NCBI GenBank assembly: GCA_038317685.1
Contig: JBBQBQ010000003.1
Coordinates: 1 to 33,594, forward strand
DNA from: JBBQBQ01 sp038317685
GTDB taxonomy: Bacteria; Desulfobacterota; Desulfuromonadia; Desulfuromonadales; DDH964
DNA length: 33,594 bases
Direction: 5' to 3'
Made by a program: the position numbers and the translations under genes. The notes below the pieces were generated by a model that saw nothing but the letters and a program-made list of their open reading frames with translations, had not been told where the DNA came from and made no database searches. This document shows, piece by piece, positions 18,401-25,013 of this stretch (position 1 is its first letter; every line of letters starts with the position of its first letter).

Positions 18401-20404
18401 GTTGGTGAGGTTGACCGCCGAGCCGGTGGTTGTCCCGGGGTTGTAGTTCACCATCCGGTAGCCGGCCGGGAGGTCCTGGGCGACCCGGGCGGTGCCGACG
18501 GTCAGGGCGGAGCTGCCGTAGGGGACATAAAGGACGAAGTCACCGTTGGTGTCGGTGAGGGTGTTGGCGATGGTATTGGTCGATCCGGTGCAGGCGGCGG
18601 TGTTGTTGCAGATCCCCACCCGCACCCCGTAGATACCCACTTCGGTGCCGTTCTGGGCGTTGTCGTTGGCGGTCCCGCCGCCCACGCCATTGTCGTCAAA
18701 GACCCGTCCGGCGACCCGGGTTCCGCCGTAGACCCCGAAATCCTGATTGGTGAGGTTGGTGTTGCCGACCGCCAGCCCGCTGAGGGTGAAATTCAACGGG
18801 TTGACGTAGGTCCACTGGACGCTCGGAAAGGAAGGATTGAAGGTGGTGTTGTTGGTGCTGCTGAGGATGATTGTGTAGGTGCCGAAGGCATTCACCCCGG
18901 AGAAGGAGTAGAGCCCCGACGTCGGGATTAGCATCCGTTGCAGGTAAGTACCGTCGGAACGAAAGAGCTTGGCGTAGATGCCGGAGACGCTGGTCGTCCC
19001 TTCGGCGCCGTTACGGGTGCCGCTGAGGTCGCTGTCGCCGTAAACCATGCCGGAGACCGTCACCGTGCCGGCCGCGCCGACGTAGCTGACGTTGACGGTG
19101 GAGCTGTTGTCGGCGGGGCGGATGTCCTCGATCCCCGCCGGCACCGTGAGGGTCGCCGTATTGGTGAGGACGTTACCGGGCGGGATAGCGGTCAGGGTTC
19201 CGGTGATGGTGTAGGTGGCGGTGCCGTTGAAGGGGAGGGTGGCGGTGGTGTTGAGTGCGTTGCCGCTCCCCGAGGCAGCACCGCAGCTCGCCCCGCCGGT
19301 GCCGCTGCAGGTCCAGGTGACTCCGGTCAACTGCGGCGGGATGGTATCGACGATCGGCACGTTGCTGGCCGTGACGTTGCTGGGGCCTTCATTGCGGACC
19401 TTGAGGGTGTAAGTCAGCGCGCTGTTCAGGGTGATGCTCGCCAGGGACGCGGTCTTGGTCATCGACAGGTTGATGGCGGTGCTCAAGGGGTCAACGATCA
19501 GGTTGCGGATTTCATGGTAGTTGGTGCTGGCGCCGGTGCTGGCGCCATAGCCGATCTTGACCGAGGCCGGGGGCACTCGGCCGACGTTGAGGCCGCTCAG
19601 CACTTGGGTGTAAGCCTGGCCGGCGCCGAACTGGAGGTAAACGTCGATCCTCAGGTAGTTGGGGGCCGGCACCGGGGTGAGCTGGATGATGACCTTGCGG
19701 TACTGGACCCCGGTCTGCGCCGGGCGGGTATTCTGAGGCAAAGGGAACGAGAGCTGGCCGACGTTGGCGCCGGTCCCGCCGATGTAGGCGTAGCTGGTGC
19801 TCTCGGGGCCACGCACTGAAACCGAATTTGCCCGCAGCCCGGGGCCGCCGACCCGACCCTCGGTCGGGCTTGAGAAGTTGCCGTATTCGTCGATGCCGAC
19901 GCCAATGTAGCCCCCGTTCAGCCCTAACGCGATCGGGGCGACGGTCTTCTGGGCGTAGCCGAGGGAGCCGCCGGAGGCGCCGATGCGGAAGGTGGCGGGG
20001 ATGACGGAGCCATCGAAGAGGAAGACGCTGTAACCATCGGCGTCGCTTCCGCCCCAGGTCGCATAGTCGAACGAGATGGTGACGCCGGAGGAAATGTTGA
20101 AGGCGGTATTGAAGAAGCCGTAGCCGGCCTGGTCGTTGGAGTTGTTGGTGAGCCGCAGCCAGCCGTTGCCGACCGGGTCGATGGCGCCGGTGCCGGTGAG
20201 GAGAGCGGAGGTGGGGGTACCCCCGAAATACCAGCCGGGGGCAGAGCTGCCGGTCATCGGCTGGTCGACCAGCGGAACGGCGAAAGCCCGGCCGGCCAGG
20301 ATCAGGCCGAACAGGCAGACGACGGCCAGCCACCGGGCGCAGGACTGCGGACCGCTGCGGAACCGGGGTCGATTTGGTACAGGGTGTTGCAAAGAAACCA
20401 CCAT
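15446..20404 (-). CDS. giant secreted lectin-like/DUF11/SdrD-B repeat protein, riboswitch-controlled
   Basis: 1652 aa. The start at 20404 is chosen because it has the Shine-Dalgarno AGCAGGAG and leads into a signal peptide (WLAVVCLFGLILAGRAFA). The longer open frame upstream runs through the riboswitch and is not coding. Order: a bacterial lectin/concanavalin-like domain (about 45-315, with ISFDYATWGGSDADGYSVFL and GYIGVGIDEYGNF); a DUF11 repeat (about 320-455); two SdrD-B-like domains with GRVFDDNGVGGGTANDNAQN; a cysteine-containing DUF11-related segment; three near-identical DUF11 repeats of 136 aa; and a C-terminal region with a subtilisin-type-P-like beta domain and a final DUF11 repeat ending LRYRVRVQ. 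It lacks a barrel, an LPXTG motif or a PEP-CTERM tail, so the way it is held at the surface is unknown. It is first in the operon and is controlled by the tandem riboswitch leader. Confidence 0.85.
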   Translation of the reverse strand: MVVSLQHPVPNRPRFRSGPQSCARWLAVVCLFGLILAGRAFAVPLVDQPMTGSSAPGWYFGGTPTSALLTGTGAIDPVGNGWLRLTNNSNDQAGYGFFNTAFNISSGVTISFDYATWGGSDADGYSVFLFDGSVIPATFRIGASGGSLGYAQKTVAPIALGLNGGYIGVGIDEYGNFSSPTEGRVGGPGLRANSVSVRGPESTSYAYIGGTGANVGQLSFPLPQNTRPAQTGVQYRKVIIQLTPVPAPNYLRIDVYLQFGAGQAYTQVLSGLNVGRVPPASVKIGYGASTGASTNYHEIRNLIVDPLSTAINLSMTKTASLASITLNSALTYTLKVRNEGPSNVTASNVPIVDTIPPQLTGVTWTCSGTGGASCGAASGSGNALNTTATLPFNGTATYTITGTLTAIPPGNVLTNTATLTVPAGIEDIRPADNSSTVNVSYVGAAGTVTVSGMVYGDSDLSGTRNGAEGTTSVSGIYAKLFRSDGTYLQRMLIPTSGLYSFSGVNAFGTYTIILSSTNNTTFNPSFPSVQWTYVNPLNFTLSGLAVGNTNLTNQDFGVYGGTRVAGRVFDDNGVGGGTANDNAQNGTEVGIYGVRVGICNNTAACTGSTNTIANTLTDTNGDFVLYVPYGSSALTVGTARVAQDLPAGYRMVNYNPGTTTGSAVNLTNGYMTFSFSRGTNAGGILLGDVPLNAFAANNAGGGAPGAIVYYPHTFTPGSGGSLALTVNSRTRSTWPAVTFYRDADCSATFNAGDTPISGPITATADTPICLLTAESIASTATNGQTDVLVTRGTFTYTNSVGPVVSTFDVTDTTTVVASDLSTSTKTWVDLNGGNPNRGDVIRYTITLKETAGGPATGVSVTDNIPANVNSFTVVSIPAGATNNSTGSGTGANGTGYLNITGINLAASSTATIVLDVTISGTAPAGTLINNSATVTNPTGPGATPAAIQITVSVPDLSTSTKSRVDLNGGSALPGDVIRYTITVTESAGSAAPGALVTDNIPANVHSFSVVSIPAGATNSSTGSGTGSHGTGYLNITGINVLANASVTIVFDVTIDTPLASGTTINNSATVTNPVGPGATPAAPQITVVGPNLSTSTKSWDDLNGGDQAPDDVLSYTITLTESAGVDATNVSVTDNIPANLNSFNVVSIPSGATDSSTAAPSGSHGTGYLNITGITVPAGGSVTVVFEVAIDNPLAPLTTIDNSATVTNPNGPGATPSAPTVTVSASAIPVAGLKPLYLYGASGYQLSRTPTPPTSAYVAIPKGGGARTWTESPVLALPVTLSSTVNTTVPVILRLGTNSTRTYNIDVNLACSSTPGTFINDNRDIYLSSTVNTFTFNLPLTTLSCAAGDSWQLTIVNNMSSSSTRDVRVYPVNGGTTSQVRLPSLNVINVDTISYYDNSYAGGGTALTSALPGQIVYIRATVSDPFGSFDINASNTTGTRPDITITDPDGTTVGPFNMTEIGALTDAATKTFEYAYTVPGAGPTGGWTIRVDAPEGTEGTISDFGIGGMLVTWPPPLLTILKSARNSSGTVIANAKSGDVITYMVTVVNTGSGPAYNVILTDQLSAYGAWQLDYSNVGPPYNPFSFTAGTSGLTMGTPDYSRNGGTVWSQTPISGNEAPIGYDGTISNWKLPMTGTMPASGTFTLRYRVRVQ
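16727..17950 (-). repeat. three tandem 408-bp repeats (136 aa each) within the lectin/DUF11 gene
   Basis: Repeat units begin at 17950, 17542 and 17134 (minus strand), exactly 408 bp apart. Each starts with LSTSTK followed by DLNGG, and contains the IPANxxSFxVVSIP block, a GTGYLNITGI block and a TNPxGPGATP block. Long nucleotide blocks are nearly identical between units (for example around 16985, 17391 and 17800), so the units arose by recent duplication and may vary in number between strains. Confidence 0.85.
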
Positions 20405-20406
20405 CC

Positions 20407-20520
20407 CGGTGCTCCTGCTGCGAGCTCTTCGGCAGCCCGGCTGTCCTGAACCTTTCCTCGCGGACGAGGACCCGTGGCTTTGCGTCACCAGCTTTCGCTG
20501 GATTTGCCTTTTTCGGAGCA
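20407..20520 (-). ncRNA. proximal GEMM-I riboswitch (G20 type, c-di-GMP class) next to the start codon
   Basis: Read on the minus strand: P1 5' strand GCTCCG; then AAAAAGGCAAA; P2 CCAGC-GAAA-GCTGG with a GNRA loop; GACGCAAAGCC; a P3 arm closing GTCCT/AGGAC; and GCCGGGCTGCCG with the 3' P1 strand GAAGAGC. In Vibrio Vc2 numbering the ligand contacts are G20 (position 20508), A47 and C92, all as in c-di-GMP binders. The P1 5' strand GCTCC (20519-20515) can instead pair with GGAGC (20415-20411), which overlaps the Shine-Dalgarno. Ligand-stabilised P1 would therefore free the ribosome site, which predicts an ON switch at translation. The aptamer call is from motif identity; ligand and direction are inference. 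Confidence 0.88.
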
Positions 20521-20603
20521 GGGAATTCGGGTGGCATCGCCACCCCGGGAAACCAGAAATCATCCGCCTCCCGGCACTGTATGGCGACAGGTCAATACCC
20601 GTC

Positions 20604-20637
20604 AAAAAAAGGCGCCAGCCCCGGGGACCAGCGCCTT
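20604..20637 (-). terminator. intrinsic terminator between the two riboswitches
   Basis: Minus-strand stem AAGGCGC...GCGCCTT extended inwards with wobble pairs, then seven T. It lies 40 nt after the distal aptamer and 84 nt before the proximal one, so it is the natural expression platform of the distal riboswitch. A second perfect hairpin (CCGGAAAG/CTTTCCGG, 20641-20663) sits directly before it and may take part in the switch. Confidence 0.85.
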
Positions 20638-20677
20638 AGGCCGGAAAGAATCAGCCTTTCCGGCAAAATGCACTTTT

Positions 20678-20770
20678 GACTCTCTTCGGCGGCCCGGCGG
20701 TCCATGGGGAGATGGATCCGTGGCTCTGCGCCCCCAGGTTGCCCTGGTTTTGCTCTTGTCGGAGAGTGTC
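20678..20770 (-). ncRNA. distal GEMM-I riboswitch (A20 type, GEMM-Ib/cGAMP class)
   Basis: Read on the minus strand: P1 ACTCTC/GAGAGT; then CCGACAAGAGCAAA; P2 CCAGG-GCAA-CCTGG with a GNRA loop; GGCGCAGAGCC; a P3 arm TCCAT/ATGGA; and GCCGGGCCGCCG. Aligned without gaps to Vc2, position 20 is A (coordinate 20754) where c-di-GMP riboswitches have G. A47 and C92 are kept and position 48 is G. A20 is the established mark of the Geobacter GEMM-Ib group that binds 3',3'-cGAMP. The terminator that follows implies transcriptional control. The aptamer call is strong; the ligand is inferred from one residue. Confidence 0.85.
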
Positions 20771-20859
20771 GATTGTGGTTGTGGGTTTTTCTTTGGTAAC
20801 CCCTCCAGCCCGATGACGCCCAACCCCGGGGGAGAAGCAGGAATTAGCAAGATGGCAAA

Positions 20860-20875
20860 TGCAAACCTCGTGCCG
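20860..20875 (-). promoter_or_regulatory. sigma-54 promoter of the riboswitch-controlled surface operon
   Basis: Minus-strand CGGCACGAGGTTTGCA matches the consensus TGGCACGrnnnTTGCw at every defined position but the first, with the required GG-N10-GC spacing. Transcription would start near 20850, leaving about 80 nt before the distal aptamer, which fits a riboswitch leader. No other sigma-54 site of this quality was seen in the window. An AT-rich stretch upstream (20880-21000) could hold enhancer or IHF sites. Confidence 0.7.
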
Positions 20876-21400
20876 CGCGAAAACAAATTATATACCAACA
20901 GTTTACGCGCCAGAATCTACTCTAAATAAAAGAACTTTGCAATAAAGAAGACGATAACCGTCACTAATTAAATATTATTTATTTGTGGGACAATTTTATG
21001 GCCCAGACCTTGATCGAGAAGGGCTATGGCAGGAGGAGTTGGAGGCGAGAAATCCGCTCAAAATCAAGAGCAGACGGGCCCCGCACGGGGGGTGGGCCCG
21101 GGCGGGAGGTGGCGAAGGAGAGATTGAGCCTGCAGGCTGCCGAATTGCTGGTGCCGGGGGCGATAACTGTCCCGAAATTGGCTTCTCGGAAGCCTCCGTG
21201 GCGGGTTGTTTACGATGAAGGGGACAAGGCCGGGCATCATACCCGGTATGGAGACGCCGATGGTTGCGGACAGAATTTGCATAGACGTGCCGTTAATTGT
21301 CACTTCTTGCCGGGAGGTGACAGGGAGTGACCGGTTGCTGTCGGCGGTCCCTTGCCGGTCGAAGACCTTGATGGTGTCGGCATTGGAAATGATCAAAAGA
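20876..21400. other. gene-poor stretch between the surface operon and the CoA-transferase terminator
   Basis: About 20880-21000 is strongly AT-rich against the GC-rich background. It contains a possible sigma-70 promoter on the minus strand, TTGCAA-N17-TAGATT near 20920-20945, and is probably the upstream control region. From 21064 to about 21390 the minus strand has an open frame of protein-like composition (SNADTIKVFDRQ, VTINGTSMQILSATIGVSIP). This seems to continue in a second frame (FGTVIAPGTSNSAACRLNLSF) and lacks a good start. It may be a decayed secreted or pilin-like gene. I do not call a gene here. Confidence 0.35.
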
Positions 21401-21401
21401 G

Positions 21402-21430
21402 AAACCCCGCCGGGAGGTCCGGCGGGGTTT
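21402..21430. terminator. intrinsic terminator after the CoA-transferase gene
   Basis: Perfect 12-bp stem AAACCCCGCCGG/CCGGCGGGGTTT with a 5-nt loop, followed on the minus strand by TCTCTTTTG. It lies 26 bp beyond the minus-strand stop. It could work on both strands. Confidence 0.85.
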
Positions 21431-21455
21431 CTTGGACAAAAACCAATTGACGGGG

Positions 21456-23042
21456 TTATTCGCAGAGATCGACCTTGATGTCCCAGTTCTTGATCTTCAT
21501 GGTGCCGTTGGTCGCCAGGTTCTGCTGCATCTTGAAAGCGCGGTCGAAGAGTTGCGGTTCGTGGCCGATCCCTTTGGCGATGCACTCTTTGGTGGCCATC
21601 TCCAGGTAGTCCCTGAGGATCGGTTTGTAGTCAGGATGTGCGCACTTCTCGATGATGAGCTTGGCGCGATCTTTCGGCGCCAGGCCGCGCAGGTCGGCGA
21701 GACCCTGCTCGGTGACGAGACAATCGAGGTCGTGCTCGGTGTGGTCGATATGCGGCGCCTTCGGCACCACGCAGGTGATCCCGTTCGGGTCGGTCTTCGA
21801 CGGCCGGGACGACGGGCTGTGCATGATCTTCAGATAACCGTTGCGCAGGAAGTCGCCGGAGCCGCCGAGACCGTTGATCATGCGGGTGCCGCCGACCAGG
21901 GTCGAGTTGGCGTGGGCAAAGATGTCGAACTCGACCGGCGTGTTCATGGCGATACACCCCAGGCGGCGGATCGGCTCCGGGGCGTTGGAGATGGACAGGG
22001 GGCGCAGGGTGATCTTGCCGAAGTAGCGGTCCCAGTTGTCGAAGAAACGCGGGAAACCCGGGCTCTCAGAAAGGGAGAGGGAGCAGGACGAGGCGCAGCT
22101 GAGGTTGCCGCCGTCGAAGAAGTCGAGCATGGTGTCCTGCAGGACCTCGGTGTAGACCGACAGATTGTGGAAGGGGCCTTTGGCCAGGCCGCCAACCACG
22201 GCGTTGGCGATGGAGCCGACTCCCGACTGCAACGGCAGCAGGTTTTCCGGCAGGCGGCCGCGTTTCACTTCATGGGCGAAGAATTCCATGATGTGGCCGG
22301 CGATCGCGTCGGAGGTGTCGTCCATCTCGGCAAAGGCGCGACCCTTGTCACGACGCTTGCTCTCGACAATGGCAATGATCCGCTCCGGATCGCACGGGAC
22401 GTAGGGGGTACCGATGCGGCTGTCGGCCGCGGTGATCAAAAACGGAGCGCGGTGGGGCGGCTTCTGCTGCATGTGGATGTCGTGGATTCCCTCGAAGGAG
22501 GGCTGTCCGGTGTTGACCTCGATGATGATCTTGTCGCACAGGTTGATCATTTCGGCGACGATGCCGCAGGAGGTGGTCAGGGCCAGACCGCACTCTTCGG
22601 TGATCGCCGAGACTTCGATGATGCCGATGTCGTAGCGGCCGTTCTCAGTGTAGAAGCCGTAGCTGATGTCCTGGGCAAAGTGACCAAGGTGTTTGTCGCC
22701 CATGCGGATGCGGCCGGCGTTGATCCCGGCGGCGATGTTTTTGCCGGTCTGGTAAGGCCAGCGGCGATCGATCATGTCGAGGGTCGCCCAGCGGTCTTCG
22801 GTTTCTGCACCGACCGAGGCGCCGATGAAGAGGTTGAACTTCATCTTGCCCTGCAGGTTGTTGGCTTCGACGTAGTCGGCCAGGGCGATCGGCACCTCTT
22901 TCGGGTAGCCGGCCGGGGTGAAACCGGACCAGGCCAGGTTCATCCCGGACTTGAAGTGTTTGATGGTGTCCTCAGCCTTGCAGACCTTGCTGAGCAGCGA
23001 CTTGCGACGTACGCGACTTTCCAGTGTGCCGTAATCGGACAT
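21456..23042 (-). CDS. acetyl-CoA hydrolase/transferase (succinyl-CoA:acetate CoA-transferase type)
   Basis: 528 aa, in the size range of class I CoA-transferases of the Ach1/AarC/ScpC group. In acetate-oxidising Geobacter-type bacteria such an enzyme activates acetate with succinyl-CoA, so it links acetate uptake to the TCA cycle. The catalytic Glu is E299 in VYTEVLQDTM, which forms the glutamyl-CoA intermediate. Other family blocks are GASVGAETEDRW, SCGIVAEMINLCDKIIIEVN, PLQSGVGSIANAV and GLGGSGDFLRNG with the oxyanion-hole glycines. The ATG at 23042 is preceded by AGGAGG. It is a single-gene unit with a 230-nt leader and a strong terminator. Plain acetyl-CoA hydrolase activity cannot be excluded from sequence. 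Confidence 0.92.
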   Translation of the reverse strand: MSDYGTLESRVRRKSLLSKVCKAEDTIKHFKSGMNLAWSGFTPAGYPKEVPIALADYVEANNLQGKMKFNLFIGASVGAETEDRWATLDMIDRRWPYQTGKNIAAGINAGRIRMGDKHLGHFAQDISYGFYTENGRYDIGIIEVSAITEECGLALTTSCGIVAEMINLCDKIIIEVNTGQPSFEGIHDIHMQQKPPHRAPFLITAADSRIGTPYVPCDPERIIAIVESKRRDKGRAFAEMDDTSDAIAGHIMEFFAHEVKRGRLPENLLPLQSGVGSIANAVVGGLAKGPFHNLSVYTEVLQDTMLDFFDGGNLSCASSCSLSLSESPGFPRFFDNWDRYFGKITLRPLSISNAPEPIRRLGCIAMNTPVEFDIFAHANSTLVGGTRMINGLGGSGDFLRNGYLKIMHSPSSRPSKTDPNGITCVVPKAPHIDHTEHDLDCLVTEQGLADLRGLAPKDRAKLIIEKCAHPDYKPILRDYLEMATKECIAKGIGHEPQLFDRAFKMQQNLATNGTMKIKNWDIKVDLCE

Positions 23043-23278
23043 CTCTCTCCTCCTACTGTACTGTAATATTTCGGGGCGCCCGGAATGGTGCGTCCCGAAT
23101 GAGCGAAATGGTGGGGTAGAAACTATGTTGCCGAGTCGCCGGAAAGATTCCGAATATCACTCGGAACGACTGCCCCAAAGCCCGGGAAAACCATGACGTC
23201 AAAACAGAAAAGGCCCCAAAAAAAGGGCAGTTGCGCACGACTGAAGGACTTTTAAAATTCCGTTATAAGTTGCCAATG

Positions 23279-23307
23279 TTTATATAATGCTGTAGCCGGC
23301 AAGTCAA
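23279..23307 (-). promoter_or_regulatory. strong promoter with 230-nt leader for the CoA-transferase gene
   Basis: Minus-strand TTGACT, a 17-nt spacer and TATAAA (-10 at 23284-23279). The start would be near 23272, so the leader to the ATG is about 230 nt. The leader holds no gene. It contains a 6-bp hairpin TTCCGA/TCGGAA (23148-23166) and a TGCCC-T7-GGGGC stretch near 23210-23230. No known riboswitch motif was recognised in it. The rest of the 23043-23420 gap is otherwise featureless. Confidence 0.65.
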
Positions 23308-23420
23308 GCGAAAAAGCATGCTGCGACGCGCACTCCACGCGGCAAAAAAGGGGTGAAAAGTTCAATAGTTTAGGAATGATTTCTATAACGGAGAAGACCC
23401 TGGAAAAGGGGGCGGTGGGG

Positions 23421-24164
23421 TCAGAACTTCTTCTCCAGATACTTCTGTGCCTGAAGAACGTACTTGCTGCCGGGAAATTCGCGGTAGAGAGAATTGAACG
23501 CCTCAATGGCGGCTTGACGCTGGCCGGTTTGCAGATAGGACTGGCCCAGATAGAACCAGACCGCATCCCGTCCCGAGAAATTGGGGTAGGTTTTGATGAC
23601 CTCTTGCAGACGGCCAAGGGCGGCAGCGGGGTTGCCGCTCTTCAGGTAATAACGACTGATCGAGAGTTCATGCTCGGCCAACGTGTCCCGGCAACGCGCA
23701 ATAAAGATTCGGACCTCTTCGGCCCGGGACGTTTTGGGAAAACGCCTGAGGTAGGTTTCGAAGCTCACCAGGGCGTTGCGGGTCGCGGTCTGATCGCGGT
23801 CGGGTTCAAGGATCTGGTGGTAATAGGAGAGTCCCAGCCGGTAAAGGGCCTCCTCGGCCCGCGGGTCGTCGGGGTGCTGCTTGAGGAAATCCTCGTAAGC
23901 GGCGGCCGATTCGATATATTTTTCATCCAGAAAATAGGCTTCGGCGATCTTCATTTCGGCCAGCACGTTCAGTTCCGGCGAGTAAAAACTGTCCCGAACC
24001 TTCTCCCAGGCGGTCACCGCTTCCGCGTAAAGCCCCTGGTCGAAAAGGGTTTCCCCTTCCTGAAGATAGGCGGCGGCGCTTTTCGGCGCGGGCGGGGTGG
24101 TCGCAGCGCAAGCGGAGAGGAACAGGCAAAGGATCAAACCGGAGAGCGGACGGAGGGCGGACAT
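23421..24164 (-). CDS. bamD: outer membrane assembly lipoprotein BamD
   Basis: 247 aa from the ATG at 24164 (MSALRPLSG), which has AAAGG 10 bp upstream; an ATG at 24182 is also in frame but has no ribosome site. A lipoprotein signal ends in LFLSAC with the lipidated Cys19. The rest is a chain of TPR-like helices (AAYLQEGETLFDQGLYAEAVTAW, YFLDEKYIESAAAYEDFLKQHP, ALYRLGLSYYHQI, YLRRFPKTSRAEEV), which matches BamD, the periplasmic helper of BamA in inserting outer-membrane barrels such as the C-terminal barrel of the 1945-aa protein here. It ends in YLEKKF. A YbgF/CpoB-like TPR protein is the alternative, but the lipobox favours BamD. Confidence 0.88.
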   Translation of the reverse strand: MSALRPLSGLILCLFLSACAATTPPAPKSAAAYLQEGETLFDQGLYAEAVTAWEKVRDSFYSPELNVLAEMKIAEAYFLDEKYIESAAAYEDFLKQHPDDPRAEEALYRLGLSYYHQILEPDRDQTATRNALVSFETYLRRFPKTSRAEEVRIFIARCRDTLAEHELSISRYYLKSGNPAAALGRLQEVIKTYPNFSGRDAVWFYLGQSYLQTGQRQAAIEAFNSLYREFPGSKYVLQAQKYLEKKF

Positions 24165-24182
24165 CAGGGACGAACCTTTCAT

Positions 24183-24415
24183 GGCTGGGAGGGGCGAGGA
24201 CTGCGATGAAAGTAAGGGAAGCTCCCTGATTTGTCAACGGCATTCACCAGGGCGCGGCGCAACCGCTCAGCGGGTTTCAGCAGGTCGCCAACCCGAATTA
24301 TGCTGCCATGGGCGACGATGGCAGGAAGTTGAGAAGTTCGGTTCCGAGAGGGAAACACTTGGGGGCCCGCCTCCACGGTGACAAGTTGCCCCCCGTAATC
24401 ATGATTCTGAAGGAG
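24183..24415. other. intergenic stretch without a supported gene
   Basis: Between bamD and the hairpin at 24416. An 87-codon minus-strand open frame crosses it (24442-24179), but it would start inside the terminator hairpin, has no ribosome site and resembles nothing I know. A promoter for bamD should lie here; none is clear. Confidence 0.4.
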
Positions 24416-24466
24416 GCGAAAAAAGCCTTGCCCTGCCGTCATGACGGCAAAGCAAGACCTTTTCGC
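24416..24466. terminator. long hairpin terminator downstream of the 141-aa gene
   Basis: An imperfect inverted repeat of about 25 bp per arm centred on TCATGA (24439-24444). The inner arms are CTTGC-N2-TGCCGTC and its complement, and the outer arms GCGAAAA/TTTTCGC. On the minus strand the inner stem is followed by GCTTTTTT, so it fits a terminator for the gene ending at 24550. The outer arms make it look bidirectional and unusually long. Confidence 0.6.
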
Positions 24467-24549
24467 GTTTAGCCGTTAGGCCTCCGGGCGTTGTGCCCCA
24501 AAAACCTGATTCTTGACCCGGTTCCGATGAAAATGCCGGTGCCGGGTGG

Positions 24550-24975
24550 TTATTGCAGCCGCGACAGGACCTCCCGAACCTCATGCTCCAATGGATCGGA
24601 AGGAGTGACGACCACGTCGCGATTGGCCACTTTGGCATGATAGCGGTTTTCGTTCTGATGACGCTGATAGATCTCACGCAGCTCCTCGGAGACCTTGGCG
24701 ACCGCTTCGCCGGAGACACCGTGCTCGGCCATCAGGGACTTGAAGCTCTTCACCCGGTTGTCCTCGATCCAGGCAATACCGAACCGTTTGGGCGGCTTGC
24801 CGATGAAGACGTACGCTCCCTCCTCTCCCGGGACCACCTCCAGGGGGTCGGATACATCCCGGGCCAGTTCTTCGAGATTCTGGCGAATCGCCTCGATGCG
24901 GGCCGCTGCTGTGGTGTCAGCGGCCAGTTCCGGGTACTGGGGTTCACTGCCGAATATCTTGTCAAAAAATCCCAT
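24550..24975 (-). CDS. conserved-looking protein of unknown function, 141 aa
   Basis: Soluble and acidic, with no signal peptide or membrane segment. It begins MGFFDKIFGSEPQYPEL, a start often seen in small cytoplasmic accessory proteins. Residues 20-45 (AAARIEAIRQNLEELARDV) and 80-110 (SGEAVAKVSEELREIYQRHQ) should be helical. In between is a beta-type stretch (AYVFIGKPPKRFGIAWI). A GGAGGAG site precedes the ATG. No family was recognised and no function is proposed. It is divergent from the phosphofructokinase gene and has its own promoter and terminator. Confidence 0.75.
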   Translation of the reverse strand: MGFFDKIFGSEPQYPELAADTTAAARIEAIRQNLEELARDVSDPLEVVPGEEGAYVFIGKPPKRFGIAWIEDNRVKSFKSLMAEHGVSGEAVAKVSEELREIYQRHQNENRYHAKVANRDVVVTPSDPLEHEVREVLSRLQ

Positions 24976-25013
24976 GGTTGCTCCTCCTTTCTAGAACGGT
25001 GATTGATTATCGT

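Noticed and set aside
6286..20400. Long plus-strand open frames opposite the surface operon (for example 6286-8235, 9682-11391, 15341-17128 and 17321-18931)
   Set aside because: They are Gly/Val/Asp/Ala-rich mirror frames of GC-rich minus-strand genes, have no ribosome sites and resemble no protein family.
20405..20605. N-terminal extension of the lectin/DUF11 protein up to 20605
   Set aside because: It would be read through the proximal riboswitch; the Shine-Dalgarno and signal peptide place the start at 20404.
21432..23066. Plus-strand 544-codon open frame opposite the CoA-transferase
   Set aside because: It is a shadow of a clear family member with the catalytic Glu on the minus strand.
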